A stretch of 64,000 bases of DNA from Nocardioides marinus. Its GTDB lineage: Bacteria; Pseudomonadota; Alphaproteobacteria; Rhodobacterales; Rhodobacteraceae. Both the position numbers and the translations under genes were made by a program. The stretch covers positions 1 through 64,000 of the forward strand of contig JAHVJD010000001.1 of the NCBI GenBank assembly GCA_019801415.1, read 5' to 3'. The notes beneath the pieces are model-generated. The model did no database searches and was not told where the DNA came from. It was given only the letters and a program-made list of their open reading frames with translations. Below are positions 1 through 8,002 of the stretch, in pieces; position 1 is the first letter of the stretch, and each line of letters begins with the position of its first letter.

Positions 1-572
1 TAAGCGCCCCCACAGCGCCTTGGGATACCGGCCCCCTGCGCCAGAAACCATCGTCCCGATGGACCAAAGGCCAGTCATGCACTAACAATCAAACCGGACC
101 AGTCGGATCAGGCTCCCCAATCCCGACCGCTGACGTTCGAAGATGGTCGACGGCTGCACCTGCGGGGAAGGTCAGCTCTTCTAATTGCGCCTGTGGCATG
201 GATCGGCCGCAAAGTCGCAAGATTTGTCGGCTTTGCAAAGGTCACTTCCTGCGCCCCTCCGACCTTCGAGCGGGGCGCAGCATCGTCCTGGTCAACTGTG
301 CAGCCCTGGAGGTCTGCTCTCGGGAAATCTGGCTGGTTCCTTCGCGCTTGCAGCGAGGAAGTCGCCGCGCTTCGTACAAACGTCCGAATTGGGCTGATTT
401 TTCTCATTGGATGACCAATGAATGCGTAGCTATACAGCGCTGCCTTAACAAAGATCGGACATCTTTCTGAGCTTCTTGTGCCGCTCCACTGACAGCTATT
501 TCATGTGGAGCGGCGCCGTGATGGAAAAGTGTCGCAAGACGTAACTTCAAGTCATCGCGGTGTCCTGCTGGT
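1..572. other. Gene-poor left edge of the window
   Basis: No open frame here looks like a gene; the short frames have shadow-like Arg/Ser/Pro-rich composition. The one clear structure is a hairpin with a perfect 10-bp stem (GCCGCTCCAC at 480-489 pairing with GTGGAGCGGC at 505-514), 60-90 nt beyond the stop codon of the minus-strand RTX gene. It may end that transcript although no T-run follows. The stretch probably belongs to the same island as the RTX gene. Confidence 0.5.
480..514 (-). terminator. Hairpin beyond the RTX gene, possible terminator
   Basis: A perfect 10-bp inverted repeat (arms 480-489 and 505-514, 15-nt loop) lies downstream of the RTX stop codon. There is no T-tract on either side, so it may act as an RNA 3'-end stabiliser or a Rho-assisted site rather than a classical intrinsic terminator. 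Confidence 0.4.
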
Positions 573-2909
573 TCAAGTGAAAAGGAAATGATCCGCGTCA
601 TTCAACTCGGCAACCGTCGTGCTTTCTACCAGCACAGTGGTTGAGCCGAATGAGAGCAAAACATCGTTGCCATCTTGCGAAAACGTTACCTGCTCCAAAG
701 ACTTTGCCCCACGAATGATTTCAATCAAATCATTCCCTTGGCCGAAGTCTGTGATCGTATCGTTTCCGTGATCGCGACCAAATACAAAAGTGTCCGCTCC
801 AAATCCTCCGGTCAGGAAATCTTCTCCTTTCCCCCCTTTGAGTGTGTCTCTACCTTTACCGCCTGCAATCACATCGTTGTCGAGGCGACCTAAGAGCAAG
901 TCGTTACCCGTTCCGCCTTTAAGGGTGTCGTTTCCTTTGCCTCCGTAGAGAGCGTCATCGTCCTTGCCGCCCAGGAGAAGGTCGTCACCTTTCCAGCCAT
1001 GAAGGCTGTCGGATCCGGTGTTGCCCTTCAGAGTGTCGTGCCCCCAGCCACCGATAATGCTGTCCTCGCCTTTGCCGCCGGTTAAAGCGTCATCGCCGTA
1101 GCGCCCGCGCATTTCATCATCATCGGAGGTTCCTACCTGGTGGAGGTCGCCATACCGGATCGCGGTCGTGCCCTCACTGAGGACGACCTCGGTAGTTCCC
1201 TCGCCATCGAGATAGCTAGCTTCTGTGGTAATGGTGGCTCCTACGTCTTCTTCGGACAGAGTGTAGGTGTCGCCGGTCGCTCCTGCAATGTCGACGCCAT
1301 TGCGTTTCCACTGGTAGGAAATGCTTCCAAGCCCATCTTCGTCCGCGAGAGTGTTTGTCGCAGTCAGAGTTTGGCCTTGTGTTGCTGCTCCCACGATACT
1401 GACGGATCCGGTCGGATCGTCGTTGACGTTGGTCACGGTGGCCGTTGCAGCACTGGTCACGCTCTCGGTTGTGCCTTCACCATCGGTATAGCTGGCGGCG
1501 ACGGTAATGACCGCGCCGACATCGTCCTGGGTAAGCGTGTAGGTGCTGCCGCTCGCGCCGCTGATGTCGACGCCATCGCGTTTCCACTGGTAAGCGATCG
1601 TGCCCAGCCCGTCTTCATCTGCCAGGGTGTTGGCTGCCGTAAGAGTTTGATCTTCAGCAGCGGTTCCGGCGATGGTGACGGATCCGGTCGGATCGTCGTT
1701 GACGTTGGTCACGGTGGCCGTTGCGGCACTGGTCACGCTCTCGGTCGTGCCTTCACCATCGGTATAGGTTGCTGCCACGGTGATGACCGCGCCGACATCG
1801 TCCTGGGTAAGCGTGTAGGTGCTGCCGCTCGCGCCGCTGATGTCGACGCCATCGCGTTTCCACTGGTAAGCGATCGTGCCCAGCCCGTCTTCATCTGCCA
1901 GGGTGTTGGCTGCCGTAAGAGTTTGATCTTCAGCAGCGGTTCCGGCGATGGTGACGTTGCCTGTCGGATCGTCGTTAACGTTGGCGACCGGGGCAGTTCC
2001 TGCACTGGTTACGCTTTCGGTTGTACCTCCGCCATCGGTGTAACTAGCTACGACCGTTATTGTCGCGCCGACATCTTTTTGGCTCAGGGCATATGTGCTT
2101 GCAGTGGCTGCGGTTATGTCGACACCATCGCGTTGCCACTGATAAGTGACCGAGCCAAGCCCGTCCTCGTCCGCCAGAGAATTGGTGGCGGTCAAAACTT
2201 GATCCTCGGCAGCGGTGCCGACAATGTTGACGCTGCCTGTGGGCGCGTCGTTAACGTTGGTCACAGCTGCTGTGGCGGAGCTGGTGACGCTTTCGGGGTT
2301 ACCGGCGTTATCAGTGTAGCTAGCTGTTACTGTGATTGCAGCTCCGACATCGGTTTGGGTGAGGGTATAGGTGCTGCCGTTTGCCCCGCTGATGTCGACA
2401 CCATCACGTTGCCATTGATATGAAATCGTGCCTACGCCATCCGCGTCCGAAATTGAATTGGACGCGGTGAGTGTTTGCCCCTCAGACGCGGTCCCTGATA
2501 TAGTAACGGAACCAGTCGGGGGCTGGTTAATTGGTGGTGTGTAAAAACTTGAGTAGGCGTACTGAGAAAGCGCTGTGCTAGACGCGACGGTAAAAGTTGT
2601 GCCGGTCACGAATGTGTCATACGCGGTAGCATCAAGTGGCACAACAATTCCACCTGAGTTTCCTACGCCTGCCATCCAGACGGCTTGGCCACCGTTGCTT
2701 AACGTAAATTCGTATAGCGAATACGGGCCATTATAAGCAGTCGAACCAGATGGGATGCCGGTATAGGTGAACTCAGTATTCGCTCCGACGTCCACAGTCG
2801 AGTTTTCATCGCCAATGGTCGCATCACGTGCGCCTCCCATCACTTGGGGGTTGCTAGCAAAGCTGCTCCATACACTTTCCCAAGTGGCGAATACGACAAA
2901 ATCAGACAT
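573..2909 (-). CDS. Secreted RTX protein with five Ig-like repeats
   Basis: 778 residues. Residues 1-129 are a unique N-terminal segment with no Sec signal peptide. Residues about 130-590 hold five repeats of about 92 residues, each starting with a P-T-G-[SN]-V motif and containing a YQW[QK]R[DN]GVDI core, an Ig-like module typical of bacterial surface adhesins. Residues about 600-705 hold glycine/aspartate nonapeptides of the GGxGxDxL calcium-binding type, and the C-terminus (FVFGRDHGNDTITDF and beyond) resembles type I secretion substrates. The likely role is a calcium-dependent exported adhesin or matrix protein; no enzyme domain is visible. No type I secretion genes are in the window. Repeats 3 and 4 are nearly identical in DNA, pointing to recent duplication. 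The gene lies on the island side of a tRNA-Leu fragment. The start is the only good one, but its ribosome binding site is weak. Confidence 0.85.
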   Translation of the reverse strand: MSDFVVFATWESVWSSFASNPQVMGGARDATIGDENSTVDVGANTEFTYTGIPSGSTAYNGPYSLYEFTLSNGGQAVWMAGVGNSGGIVVPLDATAYDTFVTGTTFTVASSTALSQYAYSSFYTPPINQPPTGSVTISGTASEGQTLTASNSISDADGVGTISYQWQRDGVDISGANGSTYTLTQTDVGAAITVTASYTDNAGNPESVTSSATAAVTNVNDAPTGSVNIVGTAAEDQVLTATNSLADEDGLGSVTYQWQRDGVDITAATASTYALSQKDVGATITVVASYTDGGGTTESVTSAGTAPVANVNDDPTGNVTIAGTAAEDQTLTAANTLADEDGLGTIAYQWKRDGVDISGASGSTYTLTQDDVGAVITVAATYTDGEGTTESVTSAATATVTNVNDDPTGSVTIAGTAAEDQTLTAANTLADEDGLGTIAYQWKRDGVDISGASGSTYTLTQDDVGAVITVAASYTDGEGTTESVTSAATATVTNVNDDPTGSVSIVGAATQGQTLTATNTLADEDGLGSISYQWKRNGVDIAGATGDTYTLSEEDVGATITTEASYLDGEGTTEVVLSEGTTAIRYGDLHQVGTSDDDEMRGRYGDDALTGGKGEDSIIGGWGHDTLKGNTGSDSLHGWKGDDLLLGGKDDDALYGGKGNDTLKGGTGNDLLLGRLDNDVIAGGKGRDTLKGGKGEDFLTGGFGADTFVFGRDHGNDTITDFGQGNDLIEIIRGAKSLEQVTFSQDGNDVLLSFGSTTVLVESTTVAELNDADHFLFT
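1405..1956 (-). repeat. Near-identical 276-bp tandem repeat inside the RTX gene
   Basis: Two 276-bp units (1405-1680 and 1681-1956, 92 codons each) differ only at a few bases in their first third and match throughout the remaining roughly 190 bp. Neighbouring repeats on both sides are more diverged copies of the same module. The unit is an exact multiple of three, so copy-number change keeps the frame. Confidence 0.85.
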
Positions 2910-3501
2910 AAGAAATACTCACTGTATAAGTTGAATTCGATGGTTTAGCGTAAAATTCACTGTGGAGGGTTGGGGGTTACTGGATCAAAGGGTATGTGTG
3001 CCGGCCCGGTTGCAGCAAGCGGATCGGATTGACGCGGTTGGGCGTACTGTACGCAGTAAGGAGGTCGGCCTGGAGAACGCCAGAGTTGTCCAGTTCGCTT
3101 TGGTGAAAGCTATTGAGACGAGTTCGGAAAGGGGCATTGCACCTCCGGAAACATACTTAACCAATCTACTTCGGCACACGCATCCGTAAGGTTTCGAGGC
3201 TTCGCTAGGAAAGAAAAGATTTCCAAGCGCCAGCGCATCTCGACCTTATGGCGGCGAGTACGTGATCACGGCGTTTGGACCTAACCGCTTAGGTTAAGCA
3301 TTTCGACAAGCTGGATCAGGCCTGTCCGTCTTCAAACAAAGCAGAGGCTACACCTTCTCAGGTTGTGAAGCAAGTTCACAAATCAAGTACTTTTCCTGCA
3401 GGTGAGTACAGTGATATGCGGTTTTACTCTTTCACGTTTTGTTCACGTTGTGTCTTGTGAAAAAAAACACCTGAACCCACTGAATTCTGGAAGGTTTCGT
3501 G
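2910..3501. other. Non-coding DNA between RTX gene and tRNA-Leu fragment
   Basis: No gene is supported. The RTX promoter should lie just above 2910; a TATACA-like -10 is visible there on the minus strand. A short palindrome, ACCTAA-CCGC-TTAGGT, is near 3281-3296. Just before the tRNA fragment are two spaced TTCACGTT copies (about 3430-3455), which could be integrase arm sites, but this is only a guess. Confidence 0.4.
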
Positions 3502-3557
3502 AGATTTAGGTTCTGGCGCCGCAAGGCGTGGGGGTTCAAGTCCCTTCACCCGCACCA
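3502..3557 (+). pseudogene. 3' fragment of tRNA-Leu(UAG), putative attR
   Basis: The 3' two-thirds of a tRNA-Leu gene without its 5' half. Visible are the last three bases of the 5' anticodon stem, the anticodon loop TTTAGGT (3505-3511, anticodon UAG), the 3' stem TCTGG, the long variable arm (CGCCGCAAGGCG), a T-arm with loop TTCAAGT, acceptor CACCCGC, discriminator A and encoded CCA (3555-3557). Upstream of 3502 the match to a tRNA-Leu D-arm and acceptor stops. This break in the anticodon stem is typical of a tyrosine-integrase attachment site. In that model the intact tRNA and the integrase lie to the left of the window, and DNA to the right is original chromosome. Confidence 0.85.
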
Positions 3558-3769
3558 TAATTTCATAGTCTGTCGAAGAATTTCTCGCCCGCGCCACGCG
3601 CCCCTTTGGCGTGGCCAGGCGCCGGTAAGTATTTCCTCGGACGGCGGGTCGAGTTTGGGAAACGGTTCGCTCACCTTGCAAAGGCGCCCGCGCGTGCATA
3701 GTCGAAACGCTGTGCGCCAGGTCTCGATAGGCGGGCCTTATAACAGAAGCTTATCTGTAGGGTGGAAAA
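3558..3769. other. Short non-coding gap between the tRNA fragment and tRNA-Arg
   Basis: No gene is seen. A hairpin with a 7-bp stem (GCCACGC / GCGTGGC, about 3593-3615) lies shortly after the tRNA-Leu fragment and could be the original terminator of that tRNA. Confidence 0.4.
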
Positions 3770-3846
<77 letters not shown>

Positions 3847-4025
3847 GTCGTTAGGGCGGGGTATAGCGGTGCTTCGAAGTTGCTGCAATCGAAAAAAAGT
3901 GCTGGTTTCCAAAAACATCGCAACGGTCGGCGTGAGGCCGGTTATCAAGCTGAAAAAACAAAAGCCCGCACGTGGAACGCGCGGGCCATTCGGGCTCTGG
4001 AAAGTTCAGGTTGCAGTTCTGGCCG

Positions 4026-4595
4026 TCAGCCGCGCCAGGTGCGAACGACGCCGCAATCCATGTGGACGAAGTTCGAGCGGTAGTATTTGCCGACGCCGCC
4101 TGCGCGGCAGGCTTCGGCGGCACTTGCCATCTGCGATACCGAGCGGGACGCCAGCCGAAGGTCCGCGGCCTGGCCACGCATGTGCAGGGACTTCTTGGCG
4201 ACGCCGCGGGAGCGGCTGCGCAGCATCGCGTTCGTCTTGGGGCTGCGATAGCCGGACAGCAGCAGGTAGGGTTCATTCACGTCCAGGAGGTTATGCGACG
4301 CAGCCATGATGTCGATGGTGCGAAGGTCGATTTCCTTGACCTGGTCCGTCCGCCAGTCGCGCATGAAGTGGTTCACTTCACGCAGGGCTTCCTTGATGTA
4401 TTTTCCGTCAATCCAATACACCATGTCCAGCCGTTCGCCGGTGCGACCGGAGTACATTCGGATACGCCGGATGTCCCCGCCGCCGCGGAGAAAGCCTGCT
4501 GCATTGGAGAAGGTCGGAGCTGCCGCAACCGCGGTTGCTGCAAAAACACCCAAAAGAGAACGCCGGGAAAATCCCGTGCCCGCGGTTCCTGCCAT
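4026..4595 (-). CDS. Tat-exported DUF882 / YcbK-like peptidase M15 family protein
   Basis: 189 residues. It begins with a twin-arginine signal (SRRSLLG at residues 10-16, then an alanine-rich hydrophobic run), so export is probably folded via Tat. The mature part carries the M15_3/DUF882 zinc-peptidase pattern: SGYRSPKTN, then the SLHMRGQAADLR segment (H-x-x-G-x-A-x-D), and FVHMDCG near the C-terminus supplying a third ligand. The family is linked to peptidoglycan trimming. It is divergent from an L,D-transpeptidase gene, which fits a shared cell-wall role. Substrate specificity cannot be read from sequence. Confidence 0.85.
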   Translation of the reverse strand: MAGTAGTGFSRRSLLGVFAATAVAAAPTFSNAAGFLRGGGDIRRIRMYSGRTGERLDMVYWIDGKYIKEALREVNHFMRDWRTDQVKEIDLRTIDIMAASHNLLDVNEPYLLLSGYRSPKTNAMLRSRSRGVAKKSLHMRGQAADLRLASRSVSQMASAAEACRAGGVGKYYRSNFVHMDCGVVRTWRG

Positions 4596-4949
4596 GTTTC
4601 TACGTCGTCCCGTACGATTTGTGATCTTGCCTGAGTACCCGATGTTACGGGCCCGTTAACCTTCCTGATCGTTAACGTGCGGCTTGTATGACACAGCCGC
4701 CAATTTGTTCCAACATTTCTTTGCCAGGGTGACGCTCCGGGGCGTATTTTCGGCGATTTTTTGCGCAAAAGGGGACGTGCATGGAACTTTTCCCCGCGAC
4801 TGTTGCCTGTCGGCGTCATAGACGCGGCGCCGGTGCATCACGGTTAATATTTCGTATTTTTGATTGGACATTCCGGGCTGGCATTTACCAGTCTTTCAGA
4901 TAGGCACTGGCAAAACAGAACTTTAGGCAGATCAAGGATCGAGTACATC
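4596..4949. promoter_or_regulatory. Divergent intergenic region between DUF882 and L,D-transpeptidase genes
   Basis: 354 bp without a supported gene, expected to hold both promoters. Two GTTAAC palindromes (4655-4660 and 4671-4676) are spaced 10 bp apart upstream of the DUF882 gene. Their spacing does not fit the TTAA-N7-TTAA CtrA box, so the regulator is unknown. The part near 4840-4860 is AT-rich. Confidence 0.35.
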
Positions 4950-6578
4950 ATGGCGGGCAGAGCTGCTGGAAAAATTATGCCGGGACTGAAGGCGGGCCTT
5001 TTTGCCCTTGCGCTCGGAGGCGCCATCGCAGGCAGCATGACCGTGCCAGCTGTGGCGGAAGTGCCGGCGGCTTTCCGCCAAGCAGTCGCTGAGGCGGCGT
5101 CCCAGTCCGAGGCTTTGGCGAGTTTCTACCGGGAAAACGGCTATGAGGCCATCTGGACCGGGCAGGACCAAGCCTCGCGGTTGCGCCGCAGCGCGTTGCT
5201 GACGGCGATGGGCGAAACTGCGGCGCACGGGCTGCCGGATCGCTCGGGTGAAGTGAACCAGTTGCTGCAACAGATGCGCGACGCCCAAACGATCCGCGAC
5301 TTCGGCGAAGTAGAAGTGGCGCTGAGCCAGGCGCTGGTGAACTACGCGACCGATCTGCAGACCGGCATCCTCCAACCGCAAAGGATCGACGACGGCATCG
5401 TGCGCAAAAAGCACAGTGTCGATGCGAAAGAATTCCTTTTTGGCATCCGCGACAATCAACCTTTTGCCTTTATGCGCTCCTTGGTTCCCACATCATCGCA
5501 GTATCGTGCGTTGCAGCGGGAGAAGCTGCGCCTTGAAAAGCTGATCGCGGCCGGAGGCTGGGGGCCCACGGTGAATGCCAAGAAGCTGGAACCCGGTGAC
5601 GAAGGGGCTGCTGTCGTGGCCTTGCGCAATCGGCTGATGGCGATGGGGTATCTGGGGCGTAGCGCTTCGGGGCGCTATGACGCATCGTTGGAACGCGCTG
5701 TGCAGGCCTTCCAATCCGATCACGGATTGGCGGTTGATGGCGTGGCCGGGGCCGGAACACTGGCCGAGGTGAATCGCCCCGCCAGCGATCGGCTGAAGTC
5801 GATCCTGGTTGCGATGGAGCGCGAACGCTGGTTGACCCCGGATCGTGGCGAACGTCACGTCCTCGTCAATCTGGCTGATTTTTCCGCCCAGATTATCGAT
5901 GACGGTGATGTGACCTTTGAAACGCGGTCGGTGATTGGCAAGAACACGCATGACCGGCGTAGCCCTGAATTCTCTGACGAGATGGAGCACATGGTCATCA
6001 ACCCGAGCTGGTACGTGCCGCGCTCGATCATCACCAAGGAATATTTGCCCAAGCTGCGGAACAACCCCAATGCCGTCGGACACATTGAAATCACGGATCG
6101 GCGTGGCCGGGTGGTGAACCGCAGCTCAGCGGATTTTTCGCAGTACACTGCGCGGAACTTTCCCTATGCGATGCGACAGCCCCCGAGCCGCAGCAATGCG
6201 CTGGGGCTGGTGAAGTTCATGTTCCCCAACAAGTACAATATCTACCTGCATGATACGCCGCAGAAGAGCCTTTTCGGTCGCGAAGTGCGGGCCTTCTCGC
6301 ACGGCTGTATCCGTTTGGCGGAGCCATTTGAATTTGCCTATGCGCTGCTGGCGCGACAAACCGAAGACCCGAAGGCCTTCTTCCACCGGATCCTGAACAG
6401 CGGTAAGGAGACCAAGGTGGTGCTGGAGAAGAAAGTGCCAGTTCATCTGATCTACCGCACCGCAGTCGTGTCCAGTTTGGGACACGCCGAATTCCGTCGG
6501 GACGTATATGGACGTGACGCGAAGATCTGGGCGGCTCTGGAGCGGGCAGGGGTGGTGCTGCCTAGCGTTCAGGGGTAG
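4950..6578 (+). CDS. L,D-transpeptidase (YcbB/LdtD type) with peptidoglycan-binding domain
   Basis: 542 residues from ATG 4950, chosen because it opens a hydrophobic signal sequence (LKAGLFALALGGAIAG) and has AAGGA upstream; an in-frame start 30 codons earlier would hide the signal. Order: signal peptide, an N-terminal scaffold domain, a PG_binding_1 repeat at about residues 217-276 (GDEGAAVVALRNRL ... FQSDHGLAVDG), then the YkuD catalytic domain with HGCIRL (His451, Cys453 nucleophile). It should form 3-3 crosslinks or attach substrates to diaminopimelate residues in the periplasm. It is followed 38 bp later by an lpxD homologue. Confidence 0.9.
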   Translation: MAGRAAGKIMPGLKAGLFALALGGAIAGSMTVPAVAEVPAAFRQAVAEAASQSEALASFYRENGYEAIWTGQDQASRLRRSALLTAMGETAAHGLPDRSGEVNQLLQQMRDAQTIRDFGEVEVALSQALVNYATDLQTGILQPQRIDDGIVRKKHSVDAKEFLFGIRDNQPFAFMRSLVPTSSQYRALQREKLRLEKLIAAGGWGPTVNAKKLEPGDEGAAVVALRNRLMAMGYLGRSASGRYDASLERAVQAFQSDHGLAVDGVAGAGTLAEVNRPASDRLKSILVAMERERWLTPDRGERHVLVNLADFSAQIIDDGDVTFETRSVIGKNTHDRRSPEFSDEMEHMVINPSWYVPRSIITKEYLPKLRNNPNAVGHIEITDRRGRVVNRSSADFSQYTARNFPYAMRQPPSRSNALGLVKFMFPNKYNIYLHDTPQKSLFGREVRAFSHGCIRLAEPFEFAYALLARQTEDPKAFFHRILNSGKETKVVLEKKVPVHLIYRTAVVSSLGHAEFRRDVYGRDAKIWAALERAGVVLPSVQG

Positions 6579-6616
6579 ATACCAAGCCCAAACAGGATTT
6601 TCCGAGAGGGCTTGCC

Positions 6617-7690
6617 ATGTTTACCATCCGCCAGATCGCCGATGCCCTGGGGGCCGAAGCTCAGGGGGACCTGGAGCTGACCGTCAGTGGGGCCTCTGAG
6701 CCGCAAGATGCGGGTCCAGAGCACCTCGCCATGGCGATGGCCCCCAAATACGCAGAGAACCTGGCTGAGGGCAACGCGAAGGCCGCGATGCTGTGGGAAG
6801 GCGCGGATTGGCAAGCACTGGGATTGCGGGCAGCGATCTTTGCACCGCGTCCGCGCATGGCCATGTCTGGCCTCACGGCCATGCTGGACCCTGGTCAGGG
6901 CTTTGACAGTGGCATTCACCCGAGCGCCGTTATCCACCCGACGGCTGAGCTTGGCACAGAGGTGTCGGTTGGCCCCTTCTGTGTAATCGGACCGCGCGCG
7001 CGCATCGGCGACGGCTCGGTCATCGGGCCGCAGTGTTTCATCGGCGCCGATGTCGTGATCGGTCGCGCGGCACAGCTGCGGGAAATGGTGTCTATCGGAG
7101 CCCGTGCCACGATCGGCGGCCGGTTCCGGGCACAGCCCGGCGCGAGAGTTGGCGGCGATGGGTTTTCCTATGTGACTCCCGAAGTGTCGGGTGTTGAAAA
7201 CGCCCGCAAGTCCCTTGGCGACCAGGGCGCGGCCAAGGCGCAGAGCTGGGTTCGTATCCATTCCCTGGGTGCCGTCACCATTGGCGACGATGTCGAGCTG
7301 GGCAGCAACTGCACCATCGACAATGGCACCATCCGCGACACGGTGATTGGAAACGGCAGCAAGCTCGACAATCTGGTGCATGTTGGTCACAATACCCGTG
7401 TTGGCAATGACTGCCTGCTGTGCGGTCAGACCGGTATCTCCGGTTCGGTTGATATCGGCAACAACGTGGTCCTTGGCGGCCAATGCGGCGTGGCCGACAA
7501 TCTCTTTATCGGCGATGGTGTGGTTGCCGGTGGCGGTACCAAGATCCTCTCGAATGTACCCGCAGGCCGTGTGATCATGGGCTATCCCGCTGTGAAGATG
7601 GACACCCATACCGAGATGTACAAAGCGCAGCGCAGGTTGCCTCGATTGATGCGTGACATCGAATTGTTAAAAAAGGCTGTTTTCAAGTAA
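6617..7690 (+). CDS. lpxD: LpxD-type UDP-3-O-acylglucosamine N-acyltransferase
   Basis: 357 residues, usual length for LpxD. An N-terminal uridine-binding segment precedes a left-handed beta-helix of hexapeptide repeats (about residues 100-310) with LpxD hallmarks GGDGFSYV and the IDNGTIRDTVIGNG segment. The catalytic histidine is His258 in the VGHNTRVG motif. The canonical enzyme adds an ACP-bound 3-hydroxyacyl chain to the 2-amino group of UDP-3-O-acyl-glucosamine in lipid A synthesis. Here it is not next to bamA, fabZ or lpxA but leads an ACP and a ketoacyl synthase, so it may be a second LpxD with a specialised acyl donor. Whether another copy exists cannot be seen. Confidence 0.85.
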   Translation: MFTIRQIADALGAEAQGDLELTVSGASEPQDAGPEHLAMAMAPKYAENLAEGNAKAAMLWEGADWQALGLRAAIFAPRPRMAMSGLTAMLDPGQGFDSGIHPSAVIHPTAELGTEVSVGPFCVIGPRARIGDGSVIGPQCFIGADVVIGRAAQLREMVSIGARATIGGRFRAQPGARVGGDGFSYVTPEVSGVENARKSLGDQGAAKAQSWVRIHSLGAVTIGDDVELGSNCTIDNGTIRDTVIGNGSKLDNLVHVGHNTRVGNDCLLCGQTGISGSVDIGNNVVLGGQCGVADNLFIGDGVVAGGGTKILSNVPAGRVIMGYPAVKMDTHTEMYKAQRRLPRLMRDIELLKKAVFK

Positions 7691-7738
7691 CGATCCACTC
7701 ACTACATCAGCCGCAGCCTAAAGATCGGGGATCACTTC

Positions 7739-7996
7739 ATGAGCACGCAGGACAAGGTTATTGAAATCATTGCAGAACAAGCCGTTCTGGAGCCATCGGA
7801 TGTAACCCTCGACAGCACACTCAGTGATCTGGGCATCGACAGCCTGGGGCTGGTGGAGTGCATTTTCGCGATTGAGGAAGAGTTCGATATTTCGATTCCC
7901 TTCAATGCCAATGAGCCGCAGGAGAGTGATTTCGACATCTCCAACGTGGCCGCCATCGTGGCGGGCATCGACAAGTTGATCTCCGAAAAGGTCTGA
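7739..7996 (+). CDS. Acyl carrier protein, specialised type
   Basis: 85 residues with the phosphopantetheine attachment motif GIDSLG (Ser35). The following helix (LVECIFAIEEEFDISIP) is a standard ACP recognition helix. It is not the housekeeping AcpP in sequence and sits between an lpxD homologue and a KAS gene (6 bp to the latter). The pairing recalls rhizobial NodF-NodE, where a dedicated ACP and KAS build a special acyl chain. Predicted role: carry the chain extended by the downstream synthase, possibly delivered by the LpxD-like enzyme. Confidence 0.88.
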   Translation: MSTQDKVIEIIAEQAVLEPSDVTLDSTLSDLGIDSLGLVECIFAIEEEFDISIPFNANEPQESDFDISNVAAIVAGIDKLISEKV

Positions 7997-8002
7997 GCCG
8001 CG

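Noticed and set aside
1140-2423. 427-residue plus-strand frame opposite the RTX gene
   Set aside because: It mirrors the repeat region in the antisense frame, lacks a ribosome binding site and has no recognisable domain.
3424-3699. 91-residue minus-strand frame with VRVKGLEPPRLAAPEPKS
   Set aside because: This is the well-known spurious translation of a tRNA-Leu 3' end in reverse; the locus is the tRNA fragment.
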